Assembly: GCF_028737265.1 (NCBI RefSeq)
Contig: NZ_JAQZAK010000006.1
Location: forward strand, 124,001 to 188,000
Source: Actinomycetospora callitridis
Lineage (GTDB): Bacteria > Actinomycetota > Actinomycetes > Mycobacteriales > Pseudonocardiaceae
Reading direction: 5' to 3'
DNA: 64,000 nt
The translations under genes and the position numbers were made by a program. Below the pieces are notes generated by a model, which worked only from the letters and a program-made list of their open reading frames with translations, did not search any database and had not been told where the DNA came from. Shown piece by piece: positions 43,930-50,729 of this stretch. Within the stretch, counting starts at the first letter, position 1. Every line of letters begins with the position of its first letter.

Positions 43930-44247
43930 TCAGTCCTGGAGCTCGGACTGCGGCGTGATCGCGAAGCGGAACTCGTCGCCGTCGCCGCGCTCGGCGTCCG
44001 GGACGCGCTCGACGTCGAGCACCTTGTCGTCCAGGGCCGACGCGGCCTGGGGCTCGAGGAAGATGACGGCGCCGCCACCCTCGAGCACGGTGTCGTCCGC
44101 CGCGGGGGTGGGCGCCACGGAGAGCTCGAGGCCCTCCTCCGCCATGTTGGGCGTGGCCGCGATGCGCAGACCCGACCCTTCAGGCATCTCATTGGTCTCG
44201 AGGATGGTCGAGATCGCCTCGGCCGCCGTCTCCGTCAGTGCCAGCAT
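43930..44247 (-). CDS. HesB/IscA-like protein without cysteines
   Basis: A 105-residue protein that has the fold pattern of A-type Fe-S carriers: LALTETAAEAISTILETNE, GSGLRIAATP, and VFLEPQAASALDDKVLDVE-like strands. In true carriers three conserved Cys bind the cluster; this protein has none, so it cannot act as a standard carrier. Such Cys-less actinobacterial proteins are known but unstudied. A TATGGT hexamer on the minus strand (44261-44256) lies 8 nt before the ATG. Convergent with the preceding hypothetical gene. Confidence 0.8.
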   Translation of the reverse strand: MLALTETAAEAISTILETNEMPEGSGLRIAATPNMAEEGLELSVAPTPAADDTVLEGGGAVIFLEPQAASALDDKVLDVERVPDAERGDGDEFRFAITPQSELQD

Positions 44248-44255
44248 GCCTCGTT

Positions 44256-44261
44256 ACCATA
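44256..44261 (-). promoter_or_regulatory. -10-like hexamer of the HesB-like gene
   Basis: TATGGT is 8 nt from the ATG at 44247 on the minus strand, again the leaderless spacing. It lies in an AT-richer intergenic region of 105 bp that also serves the divergent wHTH gene at 44353. Confidence 0.5.
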
Positions 44262-44352
44262 CGGATCACGGATTGGTCACGCACGTGGATGCGCGTGCCG
44301 TCACGCGACCGAATCCCCAGCTCCACGCCCGAACACGGAGGGGAACGACCGA

Positions 44353-45645
44353 ATGGCCCTCCCGGTGAGCCCAGACCCCACCGATCAGCGCGCGGCCGTA
44401 CTCCGAATGCTCGACGCGTCACCGGACGGCCTCTCCGACGCCGCCCTCGCCCAGGCGCTCGGCGACGGCACCCGCCCCCAGACAGTCAACCAGCTCTGCC
44501 GCCGCCTGGTCGCCGAAGGCGCCCTCGAACGCGTCGGCACCCGCCCGATCCTCAACCGCCGCCCCACCCCTCCCGCCCGCCGCCGGGGTCGGACGACGGC
44601 CGCGCCGAGTGCTCCGGACCCGACGCCTGACACCACGCCCACGGAGCTCCGTGCGCGCGGGACCGGAGGCCGTCGGACGGGGAAGGCCACACCGTCGACG
44701 AGCGGCGGCGCGACCGCCGACGTCACGACCCCCGCGCGGGACGCTTCGAAAACCGAAGCATCGCCCGCAACGGAGACGACCCCGGCGACGACGCGACGGG
44801 GTCGGAACGGAAACCGCGCGAAGCGCGACCGGACGACCGCGGACGTCGCGACCCCCGCTGCGAACGCTTCGGAAATCGAAGCGTCGCCCGCAGGGCAGCC
44901 GGCTCGGGCATCAGCCCGATCGAAGAGCACCCGCCGAACCGCCGACAGCACGACCCTCACGCCGAACGCTTCGAAAACCGAAGCATCTTCCGCGACGGAA
45001 CCGACCACGGCGACGACCCGATCGAAGAGCAGCCGCCGAACCCCCGAGGCCACGACCCCCGCAGCGGACGCTTCGAAAACCGAAGCGTCATCCCCGAGGG
45101 AACCGGCCCCCGAGCCGCAGAGCACGGCCGAGATCGCGGCTCCCGAGGCCGACGCCGTGCAGACCGAGCCGGCCCACGAGGTCCTCACCCCGGCGACGTC
45201 GCGGAGCGAACCCGAGGCCCCGACCTGCGGGCCGCCGCCGTTCGACGTGCTGCAGGCGTGGTCGCGGGTGGCGAACGTGCAGGCGCTCGTCGCGGACTGG
45301 CTGGTACGGCGAGGTGCGACGTTGCGGTCGGCCACGGTCGACGGGCAGGGACCGACCCGCGACCTCGTCGCGTCGCTCGACGGCGACGACGTGCACGTCG
45401 AGGTCACGGGATGGCCCGCCGACGGCGCGCGGACGCATCCGACGACCATCGCCGGCGACTGGTTCTCCGGCGCCGAGCAGGCGGCGGCGCAGCGACGTCG
45501 CGCACACCCGAGGGCGCGCATCGTCATCGCGCTGCCCGACACGCGGCGCTACCGCAGCCTCACCGAGCAGCGCGCGACGTCGTTGGCGGGCGCGGGGGCC
45601 GAGGTGTGGTTCGTCGACCCGGCGGGGTCCGTCCACGCCCGGTGA
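44353..45645 (+). CDS. wHTH protein with hairpin-encoded ASKTEAS repeats and a possible nuclease-like C-terminal domain
   Basis: A 430-residue protein in three parts. Residues 10-65 form a winged helix (AAVLRMLDASPDGLSDAALA, then VNQLCRRLVAEGALERVGTR). Residues 70-290 are a low-complexity linker of Thr/Ala/Pro/Arg with four copies of a roughly 34-residue unit, each bearing ASKTEAS (131, 206, 240) or ASEIEAS (172). The four codon blocks are the DNA hairpin GCTTCGAAAACCGAAGC or a close variant. Residues 296-428 form an alpha/beta domain with DLVASLDGDDVHVEVTGW, similar in layout to PD-(D/E)xK nucleases but with Thr where Lys is expected, followed by RARIVIALPDTRRYRSL. Function unknown; possibly DNA binding. 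Confidence 0.75.
   Translation: MALPVSPDPTDQRAAVLRMLDASPDGLSDAALAQALGDGTRPQTVNQLCRRLVAEGALERVGTRPILNRRPTPPARRRGRTTAAPSAPDPTPDTTPTELRARGTGGRRTGKATPSTSGGATADVTTPARDASKTEASPATETTPATTRRGRNGNRAKRDRTTADVATPAANASEIEASPAGQPARASARSKSTRRTADSTTLTPNASKTEASSATEPTTATTRSKSSRRTPEATTPAADASKTEASSPREPAPEPQSTAEIAAPEADAVQTEPAHEVLTPATSRSEPEAPTCGPPPFDVLQAWSRVANVQALVADWLVRRGATLRSATVDGQGPTRDLVASLDGDDVHVEVTGWPADGARTHPTTIAGDWFSGAEQAAAQRRRAHPRARIVIALPDTRRYRSLTEQRATSLAGAGAEVWFVDPAGSVHAR
44743..44759. repeat. Family C hairpin, copy 1 (in frame)
   Basis: GCTTCGAAAACCGAAGC: a 6-bp stem with loop AAAAC, coding for A-S-K-T-E-A (codons 131-136). Confidence 0.85.
44866..44882. repeat. Family C hairpin, copy 2 (in frame, variant)
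   Basis: GCTTCGGAAATCGAAGC keeps both stem arms exactly and changes only the loop (GAAAT), coding for A-S-E-I-E-A. The stem is thus conserved while the loop and the peptide vary. Confidence 0.85.
44968..44984. repeat. Family C hairpin, copy 3 (in frame)
   Basis: GCTTCGAAAACCGAAGC, identical to copy 1, 102 bp (34 codons) after copy 2 and in the same reading phase. Confidence 0.85.
45070..45086. repeat. Family C hairpin, copy 4 (in frame)
   Basis: GCTTCGAAAACCGAAGC, identical to copies 1 and 3, exactly 102 bp after copy 3 and in the same phase. Confidence 0.85.
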
Positions 45646-45717
45646 GGCTTGCCTACCGGTTCGCGCCGGGCGGCCCGGGGTAGGACGTCGGTGCCACCAC
45701 GCGAACGAGAGGTATCC

Positions 45718-46230
45718 ATGTCCGCCGACATCACCGAGATGATCCTCGACGACCACGACTGGTTCCGTCGTCAGTTCCTGCGCCTCGCGGACCTGCGGGA
45801 GCAGCCCGAGAAGGCCGAGCAGGTCTGGAACGCGCTGGCGATCCACCTCGAGGTCCACGCGTCCGCCGAGGAGCAGCACTTCTACCCGTCGATGGCGCGC
45901 CGGGCGGACGACGAGAACGCCTCCGCGACCGAGGACGCCGTCGGTGACCACGACGAGATCCGCGAGGGCACGGAGAAGGCGCGGAAGGCGACGGTCGGCA
46001 GCCAGGAGTGGTGGGACGCCATCGACGAGACCGACCAGGCGAACAACCACCACATGGCCGAGGAGGAGCGCGACGACCTCGAGCCCTTCCGGAAGGTGAC
46101 GTCGCTGGCGTTCCGTCAGGAGCTCGGGGCGAAGTTCGAGCAGTTCAAGGTCGAGCACGCCGGTGGGCGCGGGCTGTCGTTCGAGGAGAAGGACCCCGAG
46201 AAGTACGTCGAGGCCGTCACCTCCTCCTGA
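45718..46230 (+). CDS. Hemerythrin-like (HHE cation-binding) domain protein
   Basis: A 170-residue four-helix protein. Metal-binding positions: ILDDHDWFRRQFLRL (first His), LAIHLEVHASAEEQHFYP (His, His and Glu plus His), VGDHDEIREG (His) and NNHHMAEEERDDLEPF (His/Glu), making a di-iron centre likely. Members sense or bind oxygen, NO or iron. The C-terminal KDPEKYVE segment is typical of actinobacterial members. The start ATG 45718 follows GAGAGG by 6 nt. Convergent with the Hsp70-like gene. Confidence 0.9.
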   Translation: MSADITEMILDDHDWFRRQFLRLADLREQPEKAEQVWNALAIHLEVHASAEEQHFYPSMARRADDENASATEDAVGDHDEIREGTEKARKATVGSQEWWDAIDETDQANNHHMAEEERDDLEPFRKVTSLAFRQELGAKFEQFKVEHAGGRGLSFEEKDPEKYVEAVTSS

Positions 46231-46232
46231 CG

Positions 46233-46269
46233 CCGCCCGGGCTGACGTCGATCCGGGTCAGCGGGGCGG
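46233..46269. terminator. Bidirectional terminator between hemerythrin and Hsp70-like genes
   Basis: CCGCCCGGGCTGAC (46233-46246) pairs with GTCAGCGGGGCGG (46257-46269) except for a short internal mismatch, around a 10-base loop. The stop codon of the minus-strand gene (46258-46260) is in the right arm. It fills the 27-bp gap. Confidence 0.65.
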
Positions 46270-47388
46270 GTTCCCGGTCCGGTCGAAGCCGACCGGGGAC
46301 ACGGCGTCGGCGTTCGACGTGATCCCCGGGATGTCGGGCTCTGTGACGAGCACCGCGGCGGACCCGGCCAGGACGAGGACGAGGAGCGTGGAGAGCGCGG
46401 GCACGACCCAGCCGGGCCGGTCGCCGCGCGGCCCGTCGGCGCGCGGCAGGGGTACGAGCGCGCCGTCCGGCAGCGGGAAGCCGTCGGTCGGGCACGGGTC
46501 GTCCACCGGGCCGGCGTCCTCTTCGTGCCGGGGGAGCACCAGGGCCGCGGCCCACGGCAGGGAGCTGGCCTCGGGGGGTGCCCAGAGCAGGGTCGCGTCG
46601 ACGCCCTCCGGGTCGGCGAGGTGCTCCACGACCGGCGTCTCACGGTCGGCCACGACGATCGTGAGGACGTCGGTCACGTCGTCGCCGAGGCCGTCGGTGA
46701 TGATCTCGAGCAGGGCGTGCTCGACGAGGCGCGTGAACTCGCTGCGGGTGAGGTAGACCTCGGCCTCGCCGGCGGTCACCACCAGCTCCTCGCCGTCCGA
46801 GACGCACATGATGTGGCGCGCCTCGCGCAGCTCGCGGGACAGGTGGGCGGCGTCGCGCCGGCCGACGGCGTCGGAGCGGTCGCGCAGCGAGTCGGCGAGC
46901 TCCGGGGCGACCACCGCGAGCTTCGCGTGCACGACGCCCGAGAGCAGGCCGTCGAGGCGCGCGTTGAGGTCGACCGCGCCGCCCTCGGCGATCTCGACCC
47001 CGTCGTCGGCGGCGCGCACCGGCCACACGGCGAGCTCGTCGCCCCGGGTGTCCACGACGACCGCCGGCGTGCCCGCGGCCGAGCGCGCGAGCTGGTCGCC
47101 GGCCCACGCCACCGCCTCGGGCAGCCAGGACGGATCGGGCAGGCCCGCCAGGCTGACGGCTTCGGTCAGCACCGCGAAGCGGTGCTCGTCGAGATCGCCG
47201 GGCACCACGAGCACGAGGTGGTCGGGCTGGCTGCCCTCGGCGGCCACGAGCTCGGCCAGCGAGGCGCCCAGCACCTCGGCGTCGCCGTCGGCGAGCTCCA
47301 CGTCGATCGTGCGGTACTCCGCGTCGTCCACCCGGATCGCCGCCGAGGAGCCCGGGACGGCTTCCAGCACCATGACCCACCGGTCCAC
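46258..47388 (-). CDS. Hsp70/DnaK-like protein with C-terminal membrane anchor
   Basis: A 376-residue protein with the layout of an actin/Hsp70-fold N-terminal half. Supporting segments: HLVLVVPGDLDEHRFAVLTE with GLPDPSWLPEAVAWAGDQLA (subdomain I), PAVVVDTRGDELAVWPV (phosphate-2-like), LSRELREARHIMCVSDGEEL (subdomain IIB, Hsp70-like), and YLTRSEFTRLVEHALLEIIT. The N-terminal phosphate-1 loop DLGTT is missing, so ATPase function is doubtful. A Pro-rich stretch then precedes one membrane helix (VVPALSTLLVLVLAGSAAVL) and a short outer tail. Similar proteins are near stress or secretion genes in actinobacteria. Start GTG after GGGGGAGAC. Confidence 0.78.
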   Translation of the reverse strand: MDRWVMVLEAVPGSSAAIRVDDAEYRTIDVELADGDAEVLGASLAELVAAEGSQPDHLVLVVPGDLDEHRFAVLTEAVSLAGLPDPSWLPEAVAWAGDQLARSAAGTPAVVVDTRGDELAVWPVRAADDGVEIAEGGAVDLNARLDGLLSGVVHAKLAVVAPELADSLRDRSDAVGRRDAAHLSRELREARHIMCVSDGEELVVTAGEAEVYLTRSEFTRLVEHALLEIITDGLGDDVTDVLTIVVADRETPVVEHLADPEGVDATLLWAPPEASSLPWAAALVLPRHEEDAGPVDDPCPTDGFPLPDGALVPLPRADGPRGDRPGWVVPALSTLLVLVLAGSAAVLVTEPDIPGITSNADAVSPVGFDRTGNPPR

Positions 47389-47586
47389 GTCTCCCCCTTC
47401 ACCCGTCGTAGTCCGAACAGGTTAACGTTCACTCGTCTGTTCGGTCTACGAACGCGCTGCGTCACCCGGTTGCCGGGATCTTCACTCACGAGTGATCCAG
47501 AGGGATAGTCCGTTCGGCGATTGGCCGGTGCCGGGTCCGCTACGCTCGCGCTCCTCGCCCGGGGAGGTGCACCGACGGGAGGTGTC
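47389..47586. other. Divergent intergenic region with dyads
   Basis: 198 bp between the Hsp70-like gene and the histidine kinase gene. It contains the palindrome TCACTCACGAGTGA (47482-47495), a CCCGG-TTG-CCGGG stem next to it, and an AT-rich block (GTTAACGTTCACTCGTCTGTTC, of which 47420-47441 is the core). TACGCT near 47541 is a possible -10. It may hold binding sites for the adjacent response regulator. The kinase start at GTG 47587 is preceded by CGGGAGGTGTC. Confidence 0.4.
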
Positions 47587-48753
47587 GTGATCACCGCCGA
47601 CGCCTCCCCGCGCGCCCGCACCCATCCCCACCTCGTCCACCCCCACCTCGTGCCACTGTGGCGGGGGCTCGTGGTCTACCGGGTCGTGGCGCTGGTCGCG
47701 GCCGTGGTCAACCTCGTGCGCTTCTACGAGGTGTGGGCGCGCCCGGTGCTCGGGATCGTGGTGGTCGCCGCGATGGCCGTCTGGACCGCAATCTCCTCGC
47801 GGCGCTACCTGCGCTCCGGCGACCCGGCCACCGCCGTCGCCGACCTCCTGCTGACCGCGCTCGCCACCGCGTCGACGCTGCTCGTCGACACCCCCGACCG
47901 CGTCGACGCCGGTGGTTCGGTGATCACCACCGTGTGGTCGGCGGGGCCGGTGCTCGCGATGGCGATCGCCCTCGGGTGGCGGGGCGGTCTGGCCGGGGCG
48001 GTGGTCACCCTCGCCGTCCTGTTCGGGGTGCGCCGCGCGCTCGACGCCGACCTGCTCTTCGACGCCCAGCTGCTGCTCGTCGCCGGGCTCGCCGTGGGGC
48101 TGGCGGCCGACACGATGCGCCGCTCGGTCGAGCAGCTGCGCGCCGCCGCCGCCCGCGAGGCCGCGACGGCCGAGCGCGAACGGCTGGCCCGCGACATCCA
48201 CGACGGCGTGCTGCAGGTGCTCGCGCTCGTGCGCCGCCGTGGCGACGAGCTCGCCCGGGACGGGGTCGACGCGCCCGCCGTCGAGCTCGCCCGCCTGGCC
48301 GGGGAACAGGAGGTCGCACTGCGCCGGCTGATCACCTCGGCCCCCGTACCGGCGGCCGACGGCACGGTCGACCTGTCCTCGCGCCTCGCCGGCGTGCTGC
48401 CGACGCACGCCTCGCTGGCGGTGCCCGCGCACGCGGTGCCCCTGCCCGCGACCGCCGTCGACGAGCTCGCCGCCGTGCTCCGCGAAGCCGTCACCAACGC
48501 CGCGCAGCACGCCCCGGACGCCGGGTTGTGGGTGCTGGTCGAGGCCGACGACGACGCGGTCACCGTGAGCGTGCGCGACGACGGCCCCGGCATCCCCGAC
48601 GGGCGCCTGGAGGAGGCCGCGGCGGAGGGCCACCTCGGCGTCGCGGGATCGATGCGCGGTCGCGTCCGGGATCTCGGCGGCACCCTGTCGCTGCACACGG
48701 GCCCCGGCGAGGGCACGGAGTGGGAGATCGTCGTTCCGCGCAAGGAGGCGTGA
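47587..48753 (+). CDS. Sensor histidine kinase, MacS type
   Basis: A 388-residue membrane kinase. The N-terminal part has about five helices (LWRGLVVYRVVALVAAVVNL, VLGIVVVAAMAVWTAI, AVADLLLTALATASTLL and more), the MacS-type sensor. The phospho-acceptor region is RERLARDIHDGVLQVLALVR, of the HisKA_3 group. The ATPase has REAVTNAAQHAP (N box), DDGPGIPDG (G1) and GHLGVAGSM (G2). It is paired with the response regulator that follows by overlap (48753). An upstream in-frame start is possible, but GTG 47587 has a ribosome site. Confidence 0.88.
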   Translation: MITADASPRARTHPHLVHPHLVPLWRGLVVYRVVALVAAVVNLVRFYEVWARPVLGIVVVAAMAVWTAISSRRYLRSGDPATAVADLLLTALATASTLLVDTPDRVDAGGSVITTVWSAGPVLAMAIALGWRGGLAGAVVTLAVLFGVRRALDADLLFDAQLLLVAGLAVGLAADTMRRSVEQLRAAAAREAATAERERLARDIHDGVLQVLALVRRRGDELARDGVDAPAVELARLAGEQEVALRRLITSAPVPAADGTVDLSSRLAGVLPTHASLAVPAHAVPLPATAVDELAAVLREAVTNAAQHAPDAGLWVLVEADDDAVTVSVRDDGPGIPDGRLEEAAAEGHLGVAGSMRGRVRDLGGTLSLHTGPGEGTEWEIVVPRKEA

Positions 48754-49391
48754 TGGTCCGCGTCATGGTCGTCGACGACCACCCGATCTGGCGCGAGGGC
48801 GTCGCCCGCGACCTCGGCGAACACGACGTCGAGATCGTCGCCACCGCCCCGGACGGGGCCGCCGCGGTGCGCATCGCGCGCGCCGTGCGGCCCGACGTCG
48901 TGCTCATGGACCTGCAGCTCCCGGAGCTCTCCGGCGCCGAGGCGACGGCGGCGATCCGGGAGGCGCTGCCCGACACCCGCGTCCTCGTGCTCTCGGCGAG
49001 CACCGAGCACGGCCACGTCCTCGAGGCCGTGCGGGCGGGCGCGTCGGGCTACCTGGTCAAGTCGGCCGGCATGGAGGAGCTCGTCGACGCGATCGACCGC
49101 ACCGCCCGGGGGCAGGCCGTCTTCTCGCCCGGGCTGGCCGGGCTCGTGCTCGGCGAGTACCGGCGGCTCGAGTCCGAGGGCCCCGACGAGCCGCGGCTGA
49201 CCCCGCGCGAGACCGAGGTCCTGCGCCTCGTCGCCAAGGGGCTGACAGCCCGGGCCATCGCCACGCGGCTGACGCTCTCGCACCGGACCGTGGAGAACCA
49301 CGTCCAGAACTCCCTGCGCAAGCTCCAGCTCACCAACCGCGTGGAGCTGACGAGATATGCCATCGAGCGTGGTCTGGACGCCGACGAGTGA
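48753..49391 (+). CDS. NarL/LuxR-family response regulator
   Basis: A 212-residue regulator, ATG 48753 overlapping the kinase stop, with GGAGG just before. Receiver domain: MVVDDHPIWREGV and the phospho-acceptor Asp53 in VLMDLQLPELSG, then the conserved Lys in GYLVKSAGMEEL. The LuxR HTH starts at LTPRETEVLRLVAKGLTARA and ends LSHRTVENHVQNSLRKLQL. With the MacS-type kinase it forms a complete pair. The following membrane protein gene could be a target but it has its own PadR operators. Confidence 0.9.
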   Translation: MVRVMVVDDHPIWREGVARDLGEHDVEIVATAPDGAAAVRIARAVRPDVVLMDLQLPELSGAEATAAIREALPDTRVLVLSASTEHGHVLEAVRAGASGYLVKSAGMEELVDAIDRTARGQAVFSPGLAGLVLGEYRRLESEGPDEPRLTPRETEVLRLVAKGLTARAIATRLTLSHRTVENHVQNSLRKLQLTNRVELTRYAIERGLDADE

Positions 49392-49425
49392 CATGTCCTG
49401 ATTGACATGTCGCGACGGACAGGTG
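49390..49425. promoter_or_regulatory. PadR operator array upstream of the membrane protein gene
   Basis: Three GACA half-sites at 49390, 49404 and 49418 are spaced exactly 14 bp apart: GACATGTC, GACATGTC and GACAGGTG. They create two overlapping PadR boxes, ATGT-N8-ACAT (49393-49408) and ATGT-N8-ACAG (49407-49422). ATGT-N8-ACAT is the published PadR consensus. A matching element lies upstream of the carotenoid oxygenase at 50695. The padR gene itself lies between the two. Confidence 0.7.
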
Positions 49426-49438
49426 GATGCTCCTCGCC

Positions 49439-50104
49439 ATGGAGCACGAGACCGCCGCCGCGGACGAGCGGCGCCCCGGCGGCCTGACGCACTTCTCGGG
49501 CCTGCTCTGGGACGTCGGCGTCCCGCTCGTCGGCTACTACGCGCTGCACCTGCTGGGCGCGTCGGACTGGGTGGCCCTGCTCGTCGCGACGCTCGCCGCC
49601 GGCCTGCGCCTGGCCTGGGTCGCGGTGCGCAGCCGCGAGATCACGTGGTTCGCCGCGGTGATGCTCGCCGTGTTCGGCCTCGGTCTCGCCCTGGCGTTCG
49701 TCGGCGGTGACCCGCGGTTCCTGCTGGTCAAGGACTCGTTCGGCACGGCGCTCGTCGGCCTGGTGTTCCTCGCGAGCCTGTTCTTCGGCAAGCCGCTGAC
49801 CCTGTCGGCGTTCCAGACGTGGCAGCCGAAGGAGGCCGCCGAGATGGACGGCTTCTACCGGACGCTGCCGCCGATCCGGCGGATGTTCCGGCGCAGCGCG
49901 GTGGTGTGGGGCGTCGGTCTGCTCCTGGAGGCGATCGTGCGCGTCCCGCTGATCTACCTGCTGCCGATCGACGTCATGGTCGGCCTGTCGACGGCGATGA
50001 TGGTGACGGTGATCGTCGGCCTGTCGGTGTGGAACGGCTGGTACGGCAAGCGCGCCGGCGCCCAGGCTCGCGCCTGGGCGGCCGAGCACGAGGTCGCGGC
50101 CTGA
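49439..50104 (+). CDS. VC0807-type integral membrane protein
   Basis: About 221 residues with five or six membrane helices (WVALLVATLAAGLRLAWVAV, WFAAVMLAVFGLGLALAFVG, GTALVGLVFLASLFFGKPLT, AVVWGVGLLLEAIVRVPLIY and AMMVTVIVGLSVWNGWYGKR). FGKPLTLSAF and RRMFRRSAVVWG suggest the VC0807 group related to intracellular-septation protein A. Transport or envelope function is unknown. An ATG at 49427 touches the operator; ATG 49439 leaves room for AGGTGG. It is likely PadR-controlled. Confidence 0.78.
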   Translation: MEHETAAADERRPGGLTHFSGLLWDVGVPLVGYYALHLLGASDWVALLVATLAAGLRLAWVAVRSREITWFAAVMLAVFGLGLALAFVGGDPRFLLVKDSFGTALVGLVFLASLFFGKPLTLSAFQTWQPKEAAEMDGFYRTLPPIRRMFRRSAVVWGVGLLLEAIVRVPLIYLLPIDVMVGLSTAMMVTVIVGLSVWNGWYGKRAGAQARAWAAEHEVAA

Positions 50105-50130
50105 GATCGGAGGCCTGGGGGGCCTGACGC

Positions 50131-50670
50131 TCAGCGCGCCGCGCCGACGCCGACCAGGCGCTCCAGGCTCCACGTCGCCCAGCCGTGCACGGCCTCGTAC
50201 TGCCGGAGCCCGTACTCGCCGGCGAGGCGTCCGAAGGGGAGCGGATCGCCCTCGCGGTGCTCGGCGTCCTCCGCCTCCATCAGCGGCCGCAGCTCCTCGA
50301 TCTCGGCGGCGCAGTGCGCGGCGATGCCCTCGAGGAGCGTGCGCGCGTCGTCGGGCTCCAGCGACTGCACGAGGAACATGCGCAGGACCGTCTCGTCGCG
50401 CACCGTCGCCTGCTCGGGCCAGTGGAACATCCACCGGCGCAGCTCGGCGCGCCCGTCCTCGGTGAGCGCGTAGGACTTGCGCCCGCGCGGCCCCGTCTCG
50501 TCGACCACGACCTGGCCGGCCTCGGTCATCTTGGCGAGCTCGGGGTAGATGCGGCTGTGGCCCGCCTGCCAGGCGTAGCGACCGATGCCGCCGTCGAAGG
50601 CGCGGGTGAGGTCGTACCCGCTGGCCGGGCCCTGGGCGAGCAGGCCCAGCAGGGCGTGGCGCAGCGACAT
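50131..50670 (-). CDS. PadR family transcriptional repressor
   Basis: A 179-residue regulator. The winged helix comprises MSLRHALLGLLAQGPASGYD, then HSRIYPELAKMTEAGQVVVD and PRGRKSYALTEDGRAELRRW, the classic PadR order. The C-terminal half is the Vir_act_alpha_C-type helical dimer domain (LRPLMEAEDAEHREGD, AVHGWATWSLERLV). TAGCGT (50682-50677 minus) is 6 nt from the ATG. PadR proteins repress until a phenolic or other ligand binds. Operators on both sides suggest it controls the carotenoid oxygenase, the membrane protein and perhaps itself. Confidence 0.92.
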   Translation of the reverse strand: MSLRHALLGLLAQGPASGYDLTRAFDGGIGRYAWQAGHSRIYPELAKMTEAGQVVVDETGPRGRKSYALTEDGRAELRRWMFHWPEQATVRDETVLRMFLVQSLEPDDARTLLEGIAAHCAAEIEELRPLMEAEDAEHREGDPLPFGRLAGEYGLRQYEAVHGWATWSLERLVGVGAAR

Positions 50671-50694
50671 GACGCGACGCTACCAGTCCGTCTT

Positions 50695-50713
50695 GACATG
50701 TCTGTATGGACAG
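50695..50713. promoter_or_regulatory. PadR operator upstream of the carotenoid oxygenase
   Basis: GACATGTC (50695-50702) and GACAGG (50709-50714) are 14 bp apart, making the box ATGT-N8-ACAG (50698-50713). Aligned with the array at 49404-49425, TTGACATGTC and GGACAGGT are the same, and only the spacer differs. It lies in the divergent padR/oxygenase promoter region, 13 bp past the padR TAGCGT hexamer, so padR may regulate itself. Confidence 0.7.
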
Positions 50714-50729
50714 GTTGAGGGTGGGGCGC

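Noticed and set aside
43890..43932. Possible terminator between the valS-linked gene and the HesB-like gene
   Set aside because: TGAGCC and GGCTCA can pair, but the loop is over 30 nt and the inner pairing is weak.
44700..45090. CRISPR-like array at the repeat-bearing gene
   Set aside because: Only four repeats of 17 bp, period of 102 to 123 bp, in frame with a protein; no cas genes in the window.
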